This document shows positions 1 to 8,608 of a stretch of 64,000 nucleotides of DNA, piece after piece (within the stretch, counting starts at the first letter, position 1; the number at the start of each line of letters is the position of its first letter). Made by a program: the position numbers and the translations under genes. Location of the stretch: positions 1-64,000 of the forward strand of contig CAMOQF010000001.1 in assembly GCA_946622645.1 (NCBI GenBank), written 5' to 3'. The DNA is from an uncultured Blautia sp. (GTDB taxonomy: Bacteria > Bacillota > Clostridia > Lachnospirales > Lachnospiraceae). Below the pieces are notes generated by a model. That model was not told the DNA's origin and searched no databases. It saw only the letters and a list, made by a program, of their open reading frames with translations.

Positions 1-3000
1 TCATCCTCTTCACCGTAACGGGCCTTCAGGACCGGGTCGAAGCCGTTGGTCACACGGTTCACGTCCCCTGCCGGCTGCATCGTTTTTGAAAAGGACCATC
101 CCGAATCGTTCTGATCTGTACCTGCTGTGTTGACAGAACCGCTGTCTCCCGCGTAGCCCCCCGCAGAATAGCTGCTTCCGGAACCATAAGAGTATTTTGA
201 AGCAGACGGCTGTGTGACGGTCTTGTTCGGGGTGTACATCATATAAGCGTATAATGTGAGATCTTCATCCGGCATCTCCAGATATCGGAGATCCTCTTCG
301 TAGAACTGGGTCAGGGAATTGTTGAACCTTCCCCAGCTGTAGAAAGTATATCCCGGTATGTTGAATTGAAGATCGTAATACTGTGCCAGAGAATCTCCGG
401 GCTCCTTGTACTCCTCCCTGTAAAGCTCTGTCTGCCGGGTCAGCTTTGGATTGCCATAATATATATACAGGGTGAGTTTTCTCAAGCGTTTAAATACAGC
501 CTCTCCGGAAGAATTCATTCCGATCCCTAAGGAAGGATCCGGACTTATGAAGGAATCCCTGGTCCCGTTCCCTTTCAGGCCGGAAGTGATCGGGTGACCG
601 ACGTCTCCGCTGACTTCAATCTTAGCTTTTTCTGAAAGAGGACCTGTGACACGGATCGGGTTCCAGGTAATACTGCAGCCTGCATTGGCGGATCCGTTAA
701 AATCCGTATTTCCCATGATGACAGGTGACCCTGATATGGACAGACGTCCGCTGTATGAATATTTATGATCGACTGCACATCCTCCCTGGTCCATATTCCT
801 TGTGATAACGCCGCCGGACATGACAAAGGAACTGTCATAATATTCCATATAGACAGCGCTCCCGCTGCTCCATGAAGTGTTCCCGGAGATCTCGCCGCCG
901 GTCATCGTAAAGGATCCATGTCCTATCCAGACAGCTCCTCCCTTAGACTGGTTATATGCTCCTGTGATCTTCCCTCCGCCTTTTGAGTCCGTGATCGTCA
1001 GGTTTCCGGAATTTACTTTGAACACCATCCCGTCAACTGTTTTAGAAGACAGATTGCGCGAGATGACATGGCCGTTGAGATCGATCACCACATCCCGGTC
1101 GCATTCCAGAGCGACATCATCCTGCATTGCATATACATCGCTGTCAAGAACGATCTTGTCGCCGGCTTTTATCTTTTCCTGCAGCTGTTTCCATTCTTTC
1201 GAGACTATGGCTTTTTCAACCGGATAAAAAGCAGCATCCGAGGCCGGCATTCTCATCGTTTTCAGATCCACCTCGATCTTCCCGTTGCTTCCGTCATAGG
1301 ATGCTTCCCAGTGGTCCAGCCTGTCCTTGTCATCGAAGGGGTTCAGACCTGCATACGAAGCAAGCGGATCTCCTTCCAGCAGACTGGCTTTTTTCAGGGT
1401 TTTTGTCCCATCACCGTCTGCGTAGAAGGTGGCTTTCCGCCAGATAAAGAAGGCTGCTTCACCATTGTCTTTTTGTCTGATCACATACGACGGATCGTCG
1501 TTCATAAAGACATCGATGCTTCCCTTTCCGGATAATCCGGAGGTGATCACGGTTCTGGAAGGATCGCTCGTACCGACTTCGATCGCTGCGCCTTCTGTGA
1601 GCGGGCCGATCACCTGTATGGGACCGCACGATATGTCATAACCGGTCGTTGCGGCTCCTGCCTCTCTCGAGATATTTTCCTTTATCACCGGAGAACCGGA
1701 TATGCTGAAGCTCCCCTGTTCACAATACACAGCCCCTCCTGCGCCGGACGTGTTGCCGGTGATCAGACCGCCTTTCATGATAAAGGAAGCATCGCTGCCC
1801 TGCACACGGACAGCTCCGCCTTCTGAGCCGCGGTTGCCGGAAATCTCGCCGCTTTCCAGGGTGAACGTACCATGTTTTACAATGATACCGCTGTGAAGGC
1901 CGCCCGTGATCTTTCCCCCGCCTTTTGAATCCATGATGGTCAGACTGCCGCCATTGACAGTAAATACCGTGTCTTCCGTACCCAGGTAAGAACTTCTGTT
2001 CCGGTCGATCGTATGTCCGTTCAGGTCGATCACCACATCCGTTGTACAGGTGAGGGATCTGTTGTAAGCCTCGTCTGCGACATCCTGTGGAAGAACGATC
2101 TTTCCACCCTGGTTCATTCTCTCCTGGAGAGCCGTCCAGGTCATTCCCCACTGCGCGACAGCCGTATAATCCCGGGTGAAAGGAATGGTTTCTCCTTCCA
2201 TGTACACATGGTCTCCGACCTTCCAGCCGCCAAAGACGATTCCCTTTTTCGGCGGCGAAAACGAACACTTAGGAAATACGACCGTTTTTGCGTACAGGAA
2301 CTCGAGCGCGGGCATTTCACCGGAACCTTCTCCGGGATCGAAGGACAGACGGCATTTTCTGGGGCCGATCACAGCTTCTTTGGCGATCGTGCCTTTCGCA
2401 TCCTGAATGGTCTGTTCCATGACCATTCCATCCTCGGGAAGATAAATGGAAGTTCTTTCCTGCAGGAAGTCGAGCTTTCCATAGAAGGCTGCTGTATCTC
2501 CGGAGGCGCTTACCTTCATTCCGTCTTCCGGCTCGATCCAGTTGATGTCCATCCTGCCCGGCACATACATGCCATACTCTCCGCCCCGGCTTTCAATTGT
2601 GGCGTCCTGCAGATAAAGACTGCCAGCATAGAGGCCTCCTCGCGTCTCGCCTTCCGAAGTCAGTTTTGCGCTGGTTTCTTTGTTGGTCACTCTGAGTTTC
2701 TGGGTATAAACGCCGCACGTATAGCCGGAAGCAGTCACATAACTGTCCAGGACAGCCAGTTCATCCGATCGAAAACCATAATCTCCGCCGATTGCTTTTA
2801 CATTCGTGTAGGAAGTTTTTCTTTCTACATCGATCAGTCCGGCGTCGACCGCCGCTTTTATTTTGTTATAAGCCGTTGCCTCTAACATGGCAATGTCTGT
2901 TATATAGACTGCAGTGGACGCACGGATAGCGGAAGCACCATCGATCCTATACTGCATTCGCGCTATATCCGGAAGAGAGTCCTTCTTCAGATAGACATAC

Positions 3001-6000
3001 CGGCCGGATCTGATACCGCATCCATCTGTACCGGTGGAATGGACCGTAAGCTTTGCGGCATCCTGGACCGTAACGTCCTCTCCGGCGAAGATCCCGTTGT
3101 TTACCGCCTCGATGGAGATGTTCCCGCCGGAAATACCGGTATTGTTCCCGATCATCACAGATCCCTTGCGTGCGTAAATACCGCTGCCGGATGTGCCATC
3201 CGCACGGATCGCAAGTTCTTCCGCATCCAGCACGGTCACATCCTTATCGGCGTAAATGCCATACTCCGCAGCTTCTATGGACAGTTTTCCGCCGGCTGTC
3301 CCGGAAGCCCTGAGGGTGACAGAACCGTCCCGCACATAAATACCGTTTGCGGGATCGTTTTTTCCGCAGAGGACTGTATCTTCAAATTCGATGACCAGAT
3401 CTCGTTCATCTGCAAAGATCAGGGACTCCTGTCCAATGGAAAGCACTGCATCTTTGACCGTCCGTCTGGGGATCCCGGATACATGGGACAGCTTCAGGAC
3501 GCCTGCTGCAGGATCATAGGAGATTTTTCCGTCTCCAAGGATATCCTGGCAGTTTTCGGGCGTAACGAGCTCGTTTCCGATCCAGATGGAATAGCCATAC
3601 TTCCACTGTGCTGTCAGGGTAAGATCATTTCTGTCATCCTCGATATGCAGTGGAGTTCCTGCTTTAAGGATTCGGCCGTCCCAGCTTACCTTCCATCCGT
3701 CAAAATATCTGTTTTTGGGCGCGGTGAACGTACATGCAGGAAGGATGTAGTCCGAACCCGGATGAGCACCCGTGTTTTCCATGGTGCCGCTTCCGCCGTT
3801 CCCATCGAACGTGATGGTACAGGTACTGGTCGGAACCAGGAAGATATCCTGCATTCCCCATCCGCCGATCTGACCTGTATAGATCTCGCCTGTTTTTTTA
3901 TCGAGGAAATCACTGATAAAGACAAACGAGTTATATTCATCTTCCTTGCCTGAGTGTATATCCCACCATCTTTTGCCGATCGCAGTCTTATTTGTGGCGA
4001 TCAGGTAGTCAGACGGGTATTTGTGGCCGATGGTGATCTTGGAAACAGGATCTGCGTTTTCGCTTTTTCCATTGAATTCCCATCCGCCTATTGGGTTCAC
4101 ATACTTACTGACCGCAGTAACACGACCGCTGTAGATATAGATATCCACAGGTACTTCCATGCAGACTTTTTCAAATCCTTGTCCGATGGCGGGTGCAAAT
4201 CCTGTAGATTCTGCATATACTTTTGCTCCGTTGTCAATAGTGATCACGGTATGTTTGCCGTCTGAATCCTTGTAACCATCACAGCCGCTGCCGATACCGG
4301 CTCCGCCTTCTACTACCGTCCGGGTGGCGTCCTTTCTTTCCCGGCTTTCACGCGTAACAGCTGCAGGATCTGCGATGGCGTAAGCTTTTACGTCTCCTCC
4401 GGTGATCGTGACAGTACCTCCATGACCATAGGATCCTCCGCCAATACCGGCGCCCCTGCCATGACCATAAGCGGTCACATTGCCTCCGGTGATCCTGATA
4501 CTGCCTCCGGTACAGCTTTCTCCGCCGCCGATACCGGCAGCGTTGCTGCCGCCTTCTGCAGTCACGGTGCCGCCGTTGATCGTTATAGAAGCTCCTGTTC
4601 CATTCGTCTTGTAGACGTTCGTTTTTGTGCCATCATAGTAATTGTCATGTTTGGTGGGTACATATTCCATATATGCAGGATCTACAACAAATCTTCCGCT
4701 GCCGATACCTGCAGCGCCTTTTCCGCCTTCTGCAGTGATCTGTCCGGCGTTGATGATGATCGTTCCGCCGTTCTCTTCGGGATCGCCGCCTATGGCCGCA
4801 TAGCCATCGTCTCCGCTGGCATGCAGAATCGCGCTGCCTTTTTCCTGGCCCCAGATCGTCAGACTTCCGTTCTCTACATGGATCCCGTGTCTGGCCGTAA
4901 GGACTGCGTCATCATAAAGCACAAGATTGATTCTGCCATTCACTTCGATTCTTTTTTCAATGGTTACATTCCCTTTTACAATATAAAAACCGTCATATTT
5001 ATCATTATCCAGTTCATTGATCTCTTTATCCGCATTTTCTGCCCCGTAAAGCTCCCGGCATCCGGTCTGTGTGACTGTTTTTCCGCTCAGGTCTTTATAT
5101 ACAACGGTTTTTTCTCCGCCGCCGCAGAGTGTACAGTACACCTGATCTGAATCTTCATATCTGTGGCGGGCTTTCTCGATATAATGACAGATCTCACATT
5201 CCCGTATATGATAATCCGCGTCTTCAGGGGTGTAGGGGAATTCTTCTTCCGGCTGATCCTCCTGCACCTTTCTGGTGTATGTCTTATAACTGTGTTTTTC
5301 AGCGTTCAGCTGTGCAGCGCAGCGGGTACAGACAAAACAATGTCCGTTCTCATCCATCATGTAGCTGTCCGATAGGATATGCTCTGTACAGGTTTCCATA
5401 CGGATACAGGCTTTTCTGCAGGCGTCTGTTCTGGTATCCTCCCCTGGAAGTACGGTGACCGGGGACAGACTGTTTAAATCGGTGCCCGCTGAAACCATGA
5501 GATCTCCAAGCGTGATATCCTCGGGGGAGAAATGATTGCTGCCAATGGCAGAGATGCCTCCCTGTGCTAGGACTGTACCGCTGATAATACGTACATCACC
5601 GGCTGCACCGCCTGCGCCGCCGCCAATACCGTGGGTGCCTCCTTTGGTGTTTACAGTTCCTCCTGTTATGCTGACTGAACCGCCGGAACCACCGTTTCCG
5701 CCGCCGATACCGGCCGCATATTTTCCGCCTGTCGCTGTGATCTCGCCCTGTATGATGTTCACTTCACGTGCGGAACCACTGTTTCCGCCGCCGATACCGG
5801 CACTGTTCGTTCCGCCTGACGCGGTCACTTTTCCGCCGGATATACGGATCGCTCCGGCAGACTGGGAACCATTCCCGCCTATGCCGGCACCGTTTTCAGA
5901 CCCTGACGCGGTCACAGTACCGCCCTGAATATCCACAGCTGCGCTGCCGCCGATACCGGCGCCGTTTGTACCTCCTGCGGCATTGACTGTGCCTCTGGCG

Positions 6001-7865
6001 ATCAGCACGCAGGTATTATCGCCGGATGAGCTGCCGATGCCCGGGGCATTGCTTCCGCCCACAGCCGTCACATCGCCGCCATAGATCTCAATGGCACCGG
6101 AGCTTCCGCCGTTTTCAGAACCGATGCCGGCGGAGTCCGCTTTCCGGGAGGCATCAGAGATCAGTTTTCCGGTCTGGTCTTTCAGTCCATAGATCGTAAG
6201 GGATGCGCCCGGCATGACAGTGATCCCTTGTCCGGCCGTGAGCAGGGCATCATTTGCCAGAATGATATTCACGTTCCCGGATACAAGGACACGCCTCGGG
6301 ATCGTGATCTTTCCTGTCACGAGATACCAGGAATAGGACCAGACGTGCAGATCGGAAGTCATCTGCCGGTATACGTTTTTGCTGAGGAGCCATTCTTCCC
6401 CTTCTTTGTTGATGAACCGTACGCCTTCGCTGGATCTGGAGATCCGGACATATGGATTGTCCCGACAGGCCTGGATGCCCTGCTCGTCGTTCAGATACAC
6501 CTGCGTATTGTCTGCGTCCGTTCCTGCGTGCAGTTCGGCGCCTTCGTACAGGATAAAGCTGATCTCACCGGATCCGGCCGTTGGATCCTGTCCCGTACCG
6601 ATCGCCTGTGCGGCCTTATCAAAAGAACCTATCGTCTTTCCGGCAACAGCCGTGATCGTACCGCCGCTGATGGTCAGCGCTTCGCTGCCGGCTTTGTAAC
6701 CGCCGCCTATACCGGCTGCCTGAGATCCCCCGACTGCGGTCACATCGCCGTCTTCTATATTGATGTTGGTGCCGTCACCGAACAGCCCGCCGCCTATACC
6801 AGCCGCATATTGTCCGCCTGTTGCGGTGATCGTTCCGCCGTGGATATAGATAGGCGCGCTTGGCATACCCGTTGAACCGCCTATGCCGGCATCGCCTGCC
6901 TCACAGCTCCCTCCGGCGACAAGCCGTCCGGTACCCTCCGCCTGCACATAGATATGAAGCTCATTTGTCGAAGACCTGTTCACCTGGATCCCCTTGGGAA
7001 TCGTCAGGACAGCGCCATCCGCCAGGATCAGGTTGATCCGTTTATTGACGACGACCCTGGAATCAATGGTCACATTGCCTTCAACAACATACCAGTTGGT
7101 ATGCACGCCGCTCTTCTTGTTATTGATTTCTTTCCATTTGATCACATCCTGTTCCACGACCACACAGTCTGCAGCCGCAGCGGCTTCCTTATTTTCATTT
7201 ATATAAGGAACTCCGGATTTTATGCTGCTCACCTCCGGAAGTTCGGACGTCAGGTCCTCTTCCTCTGATTCAGATCCATCTGACAGGATCTCCTCATCCG
7301 GATCGATCTCTTCCCCGGATTCCTCTCCTGCTTCATCTGCCTCAGGATCCTCCTCCGTTGCTTCCTCCGGTATTCCGGAAGCTTCCTCAGAAGCTGCCGT
7401 ACTCTCCGGGTCCACGTTGTCCGAAGTCTGCTCTGGAACTTCCCCCTCTTCTGAGTCGTCAGACTCTCCGGTCCCGGCAGCAGAAGAATACGGCTCCTCA
7501 GTAACAGAAGTTCCGGCAGTCTCACCGGCAGTCTCAGTATTCTCTGCTGCAGGAGACTCTGCAGCCTCCGTGACAGAACTATCTGCGGTCTCCGCGGCAG
7601 AACTCTCTGCGGTCTCCGCGGCAGAACTCTCTGAAGCCTCAGCGGCAGAACTCTCTGCAACAGCAGCCTCCGGCCCGGCAGTTTGTGTTTCTGTCTCTTC
7701 TGCAAAGGAGACCGGCTGTACGCTCTCATCTGCAGCACCCGCCTCCCGGGTTTTCTCCGCATATACTGCTTCCAGGAAAGGCGCATAACTTCCTGCAGGT
7801 CCTGCCGCCAGAACCAACGACAGAACAACCGCCATGCTCCGTCTCATCCGCATGAATCTGCTCAT
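1..7865 (-). CDS. Giant secreted multi-domain surface protein (C-terminus beyond window edge)
   Basis: One uninterrupted minus-strand frame starts at ATG 7865 (AGGGGG Shine-Dalgarno) and is still open at base 1, giving more than 2,600 residues. Residues 1-36 are a signal peptide (basic start, hydrophobic core, probable cut after AVYA). Residues about 37-210 are a Ser/Glu/Ala-rich acidic linker. Two Gly-rich blocks follow (about 215-400 and 510-780) built of short units such as GGTVTASGG..GAGIGGG; then a CxxC/His-rich insert (about 805-920), a third Gly-rich block (about 935-1270), InlB/Flg_new-like modules ending in LTAQW or TAVAQW (about 1340-1415 and 1835-1905), a GIYA-repeat stretch (about 1470-1620), two NosD/Pmp-like blocks with DLNGH and GGAV..N motifs, and a last Flg_new-like unit near 2455-2535. 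It is probably an adhesin or carbohydrate-binding wall protein; no enzyme motif was recognised. Any anchor (LPXTG, SLH or TM) would lie off the left edge. It starts 35 bases after the DUF2344 gene and no clear promoter was found. Confidence 0.85.
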   Translation of the reverse strand, partial: MSRFMRMRRSMAVVLSLVLAAGPAGSYAPFLEAVYAEKTREAGAADESVQPVSFAEETETQTAGPEAAVAESSAAEASESSAAETAESSAAETADSSVTEAAESPAAENTETAGETAGTSVTEEPYSSAAGTGESDDSEEGEVPEQTSDNVDPESTAASEEASGIPEEATEEDPEADEAGEESGEEIDPDEEILSDGSESEEEDLTSELPEVSSIKSGVPYINENKEAAAAADCVVVEQDVIKWKEINNKKSGVHTNWYVVEGNVTIDSRVVVNKRINLILADGAVLTIPKGIQVNRSSTNELHIYVQAEGTGRLVAGGSCEAGDAGIGGSTGMPSAPIYIHGGTITATGGQYAAGIGGGLFGDGTNINIEDGDVTAVGGSQAAGIGGGYKAGSEALTISGGTITAVAGKTIGSFDKAAQAIGTGQDPTAGSGEISFILYEGAELHAGTDADNTQVYLNDEQGIQACRDNPYVRISRSSEGVRFINKEGEEWLLSKNVYRQMTSDLHVWSYSWYLVTGKITIPRRVLVSGNVNIILANDALLTAGQGITVMPGASLTIYGLKDQTGKLISDASRKADSAGIGSENGGSSGAIEIYGGDVTAVGGSNAPGIGSSSGDNTCVLIARGTVNAAGGTNGAGIGGSAAVDIQGGTVTASGSENGAGIGGNGSQSAGAIRISGGKVTASGGTNSAGIGGGNSGSAREVNIIQGEITATGGKYAAGIGGGNGGSGGSVSITGGTVNTKGGTHGIGGGAGGAAGDVRIISGTVLAQGGISAIGSNHFSPEDITLGDLMVSAGTDLNSLSPVTVLPGEDTRTDACRKACIRMETCTEHILSDSYMMDENGHCFVCTRCAAQLNAEKHSYKTYTRKVQEDQPEEEFPYTPEDADYHIRECEICHYIEKARHRYEDSDQVYCTLCGGGEKTVVYKDLSGKTVTQTGCRELYGAENADKEINELDNDKYDGFYIVKGNVTIEKRIEVNGRINLVLYDDAVLTARHGIHVENGSLTIWGQEKGSAILHASGDDGYAAIGGDPEENGGTIIINAGQITAEGGKGAAGIGSGRFVVDPAYMEYVPTKHDNYYDGTKTNVYKTNGTGASITINGGTVTAEGGSNAAGIGGGESCTGGSIRITGGNVTAYGHGRGAGIGGGSYGHGGTVTITGGDVKAYAIADPAAVTRESRERKDATRTVVEGGAGIGSGCDGYKDSDGKHTVITIDNGAKVYAESTGFAPAIGQGFEKVCMEVPVDIYIYSGRVTAVSKYVNPIGGWEFNGKSENADPVSKITIGHKYPSDYLIATNKTAIGKRWWDIHSGKEDEYNSFVFISDFLDKKTGEIYTGQIGGWGMQDIFLVPTSTCTITFDGNGGSGTMENTGAHPGSDYILPACTFTAPKNRYFDGWKVSWDGRILKAGTPLHIEDDRNDLTLTAQWKYGYSIWIGNELVTPENCQDILGDGKISYDPAAGVLKLSHVSGIPRRTVKDAVLSIGQESLIFADERDLVIEFEDTVLCGKNDPANGIYVRDGSVTLRASGTAGGKLSIEAAEYGIYADKDVTVLDAEELAIRADGTSGSGIYARKGSVMIGNNTGISGGNISIEAVNNGIFAGEDVTVQDAAKLTVHSTGTDGCGIRSGRYVYLKKDSLPDIARMQYRIDGASAIRASTAVYITDIAMLEATAYNKIKAAVDAGLIDVERKTSYTNVKAIGGDYGFRSDELAVLDSYVTASGYTCGVYTQKLRVTNKETSAKLTSEGETRGGLYAGSLYLQDATIESRGGEYGMYVPGRMDINWIEPEDGMKVSASGDTAAFYGKLDFLQERTSIYLPEDGMVMEQTIQDAKGTIAKEAVIGPRKCRLSFDPGEGSGEMPALEFLYAKTVVFPKCSFSPPKKGIVFGGWKVGDHVYMEGETIPFTRDYTAVAQWGMTWTALQERMNQGGKIVLPQDVADEAYNRSLTCTTDVVIDLNGHTIDRNRSSYLGTEDTVFTVNGGSLTIMDSKGGGKITGGLHSGIIVKHGTFTLESGEISGNRGSEGGAVRVQGSDASFIMKGGLITGNTSGAGGAVYCEQGSFSISGSPVIKENISREAGAATTGYDISCGPIQVIGPLTEGAAIEVGTSDPSRTVITSGLSGKGSIDVFMNDDPSYVIRQKDNGEAAFFIWRKATFYADGDGTKTLKKASLLEGDPLASYAGLNPFDDKDRLDHWEASYDGSNGKIEVDLKTMRMPASDAAFYPVEKAIVSKEWKQLQEKIKAGDKIVLDSDVYAMQDDVALECDRDVVIDLNGHVISRNLSSKTVDGMVFKVNSGNLTITDSKGGGKITGAYNQSKGGAVWIGHGSFTMTGGEISGNTSWSSGSAVYMEYYDSSFVMSGGVITRNMDQGGCAVDHKYSYSGRLSISGSPVIMGNTDFNGSANAGCSITWNPIRVTGPLSEKAKIEVSGDVGHPITSGLKGNGTRDSFISPDPSLGIGMNSSGEAVFKRLRKLTLYIYYGNPKLTRQTELYREEYKEPGDSLAQYYDLQFNIPGYTFYSWGRFNNSLTQFYEEDLRYLEMPDEDLTLYAYMMYTPNKTVTQPSASKYSYGSGSSYSAGGYAGDSGSVNTAGTDQNDSGWSFSKTMQPAGDVNRVTNGFDPVLKARYGEED
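7559..7654 (-). repeat. Four tandem 24-bp units in the surface-protein linker
   Basis: Four consecutive 24-base units (7559, 7583, 7607, 7631) encode eight-residue copies of AESSAAE-type sequence just after the signal peptide. Units two and three are identical, the outer two diverged. The unit is a multiple of three, so gain or loss of copies changes linker length without shifting the frame. Confidence 0.85.
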
Positions 7866-7900
7866 ACTAATCCCCCTTCCTATGCGTCGTTTGAGTGTGC

Positions 7901-8608
7901 TTAAACCTGCTCTCCTGATTCCAGCAGCGACCGGAAAACATGCGCCTCTTCCGTCCCCTGATCGGCGTAGATCTCAAGCCGCCTGATCCGGTAGGAAAAA
8001 GGTTCAGGCTCTCTGCCGGTCACGAAAGCAAGAAAGGTGTCTGTCACTGTGTCAGGTCTTGTATAATTGGCGCTTGCAGAAGCCAGGCGGTAGAAAATAC
8101 AGTCCTCTTCCGCCCTCATCTCATAGATGAAGGGACGAATGTCCACCTGGTGCTCTCCCGTTTTGGTCGTCTTGGTGATGAAGATCTGTTTTTGCGCCAT
8201 AAAACGATCGATCAGATCGCTTAGCACGCCTTCCGGCTCTTTTCCGGAACGGAAGCGCACCCGGTAATCTGCCGCTGCAACGAGCGACATCGCGTTTCCT
8301 TTTTTCCCATCCGGGACGCAGCGTACACCGGTCACATGCAGTCCTTCCGGCATCACCTGGTCGAGCCGTTCTTTGATCTCTTCTACAGGAAGCTCCTCCG
8401 CAAGCTCCAGATCAAAGTATTCTCCTTCGCTCTCCACGCCCACGCCCAGAGGGGACGCAAATGACATGATCATGTGCGGGCTGTACCCGCCCGAAAAAGC
8501 GGCAGGAAGTTTGGCCCGCCGGACAGCCTTCTGAAAACAGCGCATCGTATCCAGATGTCCGACAAACCGCACCGGCCCTTCTTTAGAAAACCGGATCCGT
8601 ACTTTCAA
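7901..8608 (-). CDS. TIGR03936-family radical SAM-associated protein (DUF2344)
   Basis: The product (about 235 residues) begins LKVRIRFSKEGPVRFVGHLD and contains SGGYSPHM, the conserved N-terminal pattern of DUF2344 proteins. These sit beside, or are fused to, TIGR03960 radical SAM enzymes; their biochemical role is not established. I chose TTG 8608 because it lies eight bases after a strong GGAGGAGG site, whereas the GTG at 8617 overlaps that site. The start lies inside the upstream radical SAM gene (26-base overlap in another frame), which implies translational coupling and probably a joint function. Confidence 0.85.
   Translation of the reverse strand: MKVRIRFSKEGPVRFVGHLDTMRCFQKAVRRAKLPAAFSGGYSPHMIMSFASPLGVGVESEGEYFDLELAEELPVEEIKERLDQVMPEGLHVTGVRCVPDGKKGNAMSLVAAADYRVRFRSGKEPEGVLSDLIDRFMAQKQIFITKTTKTGEHQVDIRPFIYEMRAEEDCIFYRLASASANYTRPDTVTDTFLAFVTGREPEPFSYRIRRLEIYADQGTEEAHVFRSLLESGEQV

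Noticed and set aside
2013-3953. Long plus-strand frames (2013-2885 and 3039-3953) within the surface gene
   Set aside because: They are mirrors of the minus-strand repeat-coding frame, rich in Cys/His/Arg and lacking domains or Shine-Dalgarno sites.
5500-6900. CRISPR-like spaced repeats
   Set aside because: The repeating words encode Gly-rich GAGIGGG units in one frame and vary in spacing and sequence; no cas genes.
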